Under the pieces are notes generated by a model that ran no database searches, had not been told where the DNA came from, and saw only the letters and a list, made by a program, of their open reading frames with translations. Shown piece after piece: positions 63,190 to 64,000 of a DNA stretch of 64,000 bases. This DNA comes from Intestinirhabdus alba (lineage in GTDB: Bacteria; Pseudomonadota; Gammaproteobacteria; Enterobacterales; Enterobacteriaceae). The stretch lies in NCBI RefSeq assembly GCF_009711095.1, contig NZ_WMJZ01000007.1:63601-127600 (forward strand), written 5' to 3'. The position numbers and the translations under genes are program-made. Positions within the stretch are counted from its first letter, which is position 1. Each line of letters begins with the position of its first letter.

Positions 63190-63546
63190 TCAGCGATTCA
63201 TCTGTATCACCAGCCAGTGGTGGATCACCGCCACGATATAGCGCTGCTGTTCATCGCTCAGGGCCTTCCCCGCCGGGATCGCGTGCCACTTCGCCAGACA
63301 GCTCCGACAGCAGGTGGCGGTCGCGTGCTGGGCGATAAACACCGGATGCCCGCGCATCGGCGTCTGCTTGCCGTCGTTAACGGGAAAGGCCGGAGCCAGC
63401 CGCTTCGCAATAAATTCGCCAGCGTGGCGGTCGATAACCTCCGCACCTTTATCCAGGCAATACTGACGCTCCTTGATTCCGAGCCGAAAGCGGGAGCGAA
63501 ACGCCGAGCGGGCCAGGCGGGCGAATAGCGGGTCGAGAGCGTACAT
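63190..63546 (-). CDS. yneG: DUF4186 protein YneG
   Basis: This gene encodes 118 residues, close to E. coli YneG. CCRSCLAKWHAIPAGKAL with nearby HxxxxFIAQHATATC suggests a small metal-binding fold. Function is unknown. The ATG overlaps the glsB stop by 1 nt (TGATG), so it is co-translated with the glutaminase, as in E. coli yneH-yneG. Confidence 0.88.
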   Translation of the reverse strand: MYALDPLFARLARSAFRSRFRLGIKERQYCLDKGAEVIDRHAGEFIAKRLAPAFPVNDGKQTPMRGHPVFIAQHATATCCRSCLAKWHAIPAGKALSDEQQRYIVAVIHHWLVIQMNR

Positions 63547-64000
63547 CAGTAAACCGAGCGCCCCAGCCGCTGGGTCAGCTGTTCCAGCAGCGCAATTCCC
63601 GCCAGCGAGTTTCCCGCCGCGTCCAGCTCCGGGCTCCAGACGGCAATCGCCATCTCCTGCGGAACAATGGCGATGATCCCGCCACCAACGCCGGATTTTG
63701 CCGGTAGCCCTACTCGCCAGGCAAACTCACCGGCGTTCTGATACATCCCGCTGGTCGCCATCAGAGCGTTAATCTGCCGGGCCTGGCGCGGGGTAACCAC
63801 CGGCTCGTTAAGGTGAAGGGCGCGCCCCTGATTTGCCAGAAAGACAAAGGTGCGCGCCAGCTCTACGCAGCTCATCTTCAGGGCGCAGTAGTGAAAATAG
63901 TTCTGTAATACGGTGGTCACGTCGTGATGAAAATTGCCAAACGACTTCATCAGCCAGGCGATGGCCGCGTTGCGCGCGGAATGTTCAAACTCCGAGCGGG
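63546..64000 (-). CDS. glsB: glutaminase 2 (C-terminal part, cut by window edge)
   Basis: The last 150 codons of a serine-dependent beta-lactamase-fold glutaminase are present; the start lies beyond 64000. [34 protein letters not shown] and [13 protein letters not shown] are conserved in GlsA/GlsB. KSGVGGGI is the KTG-like triad region of the active site. It converts glutamine to glutamate and ammonia. E. coli YneH (GlsB) is followed by yneG in the same way. Confidence 0.93.
   Translation of the reverse strand, partial: RSEFEHSARNAAIAWLMKSFGNFHHDVTTVLQNYFHYCALKMSCVELARTFVFLANQGRALHLNEPVVTPRQARQINALMATSGMYQNAGEFAWRVGLPAKSGVGGGIIAIVPQEMAIAVWSPELDAAGNSLAGIALLEQLTQRLGRSVY

Noticed and set aside
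1..64000. CRISPR arrays, tRNA or rRNA genes.
   Set aside because: No regularly spaced repeats, and no tRNA/rRNA-like sequence, were found by eye on either strand.

Overview
The window is a piece of an Enterobacteriaceae chromosome (Enterobacter/Klebsiella/Kosakonia-like; I cannot fix the genus) from the replication terminus. Gene content and order match the enteric terminus: nitrate reductase Z (narUZYWV), smvA-smvR, an OmpD/OmpN-type porin, yddG, selenocysteine-containing formate dehydrogenase N (fdnGHI), maeA, sra, bdm, osmC, and further right yneE, uxaB, yneG and glsB. In Escherichia the same genes bracket the dif site, and dif-type XerC/XerD sites are present here.

Layout. 1-3.1 kb: remnants of a type VI-like peptidoglycan-hydrolase effector array with exported immunity-like proteins; the effector is split by a 7-bp tandem repeat. 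3.4-6.1 kb: nhoA, a GNAT acetyltransferase and a membrane-anchored alpha/beta hydrolase. 6.4-14.5 kb: narVWYZU on the minus strand. 14.9-16.4 kb: a lipase-effector tail and a frameshifted Tli4-type immunity gene. 16.5-21.2 kb: smvR/smvA, porin, yddG. 21.3-26.2 kb: fdnGHI with NarL and FNR sites. 26.3-29.4 kb: maeA, sra, bdm, osmC. 30.1-37.3 kb: trehalose-from-glycogen operon treZ-treY-glgX plus a DUF1264 lipoprotein. 37.3-40.7 kb: blue-light module ariR-ymgA-ycgZ / bluF / bluR with shared TTGTACA operators. 40.7-43.6 kb: cupin/CMD pair with a LysR regulator, then a phd-doc toxin-antitoxin operon. 43.6-44.9 kb: a UvrA-like gene with an internal deletion.

45.1-53.8 kb: two different complete gokushovirus (Microviridae) genomes, head to tail, inserted in the chromosomal dif site and bounded by three Xer sites. 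Each unit of about 4.3 kb carries a Rep initiator (VP4), VP5, scaffold (VP3), major capsid (VP1), pilot protein (VP2) and a 37-residue basic DNA-binding peptide (VP8-like). Neither has an integrase, so host XerCD is the likely recombinase. In both units a 69-codon overlapping frame lies inside VP1, starts and stops at the same places, and encodes a two-helix membrane peptide. It is under visible nucleotide-level constraint and is a candidate for the unassigned lysis gene. A hairpin with covarying stem pairs and an invariant 11-nt loop separates VP3 from VP1 in both units.

53.9-64 kb: chromosome again, with an LprI-like exported protein, a DUF6616-like protein with a MarR regulator, a CaiF/GrlA regulator, an interspersed palindromic repeat, a large autotransporter, yneE, uxaB with a palindromic operator, yneG and the 3' part of glsB. 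Known-gene functions rest on protein recognition. The overlapping gene, the covarying hairpin and the operators are inferences from comparing sequences within this window.
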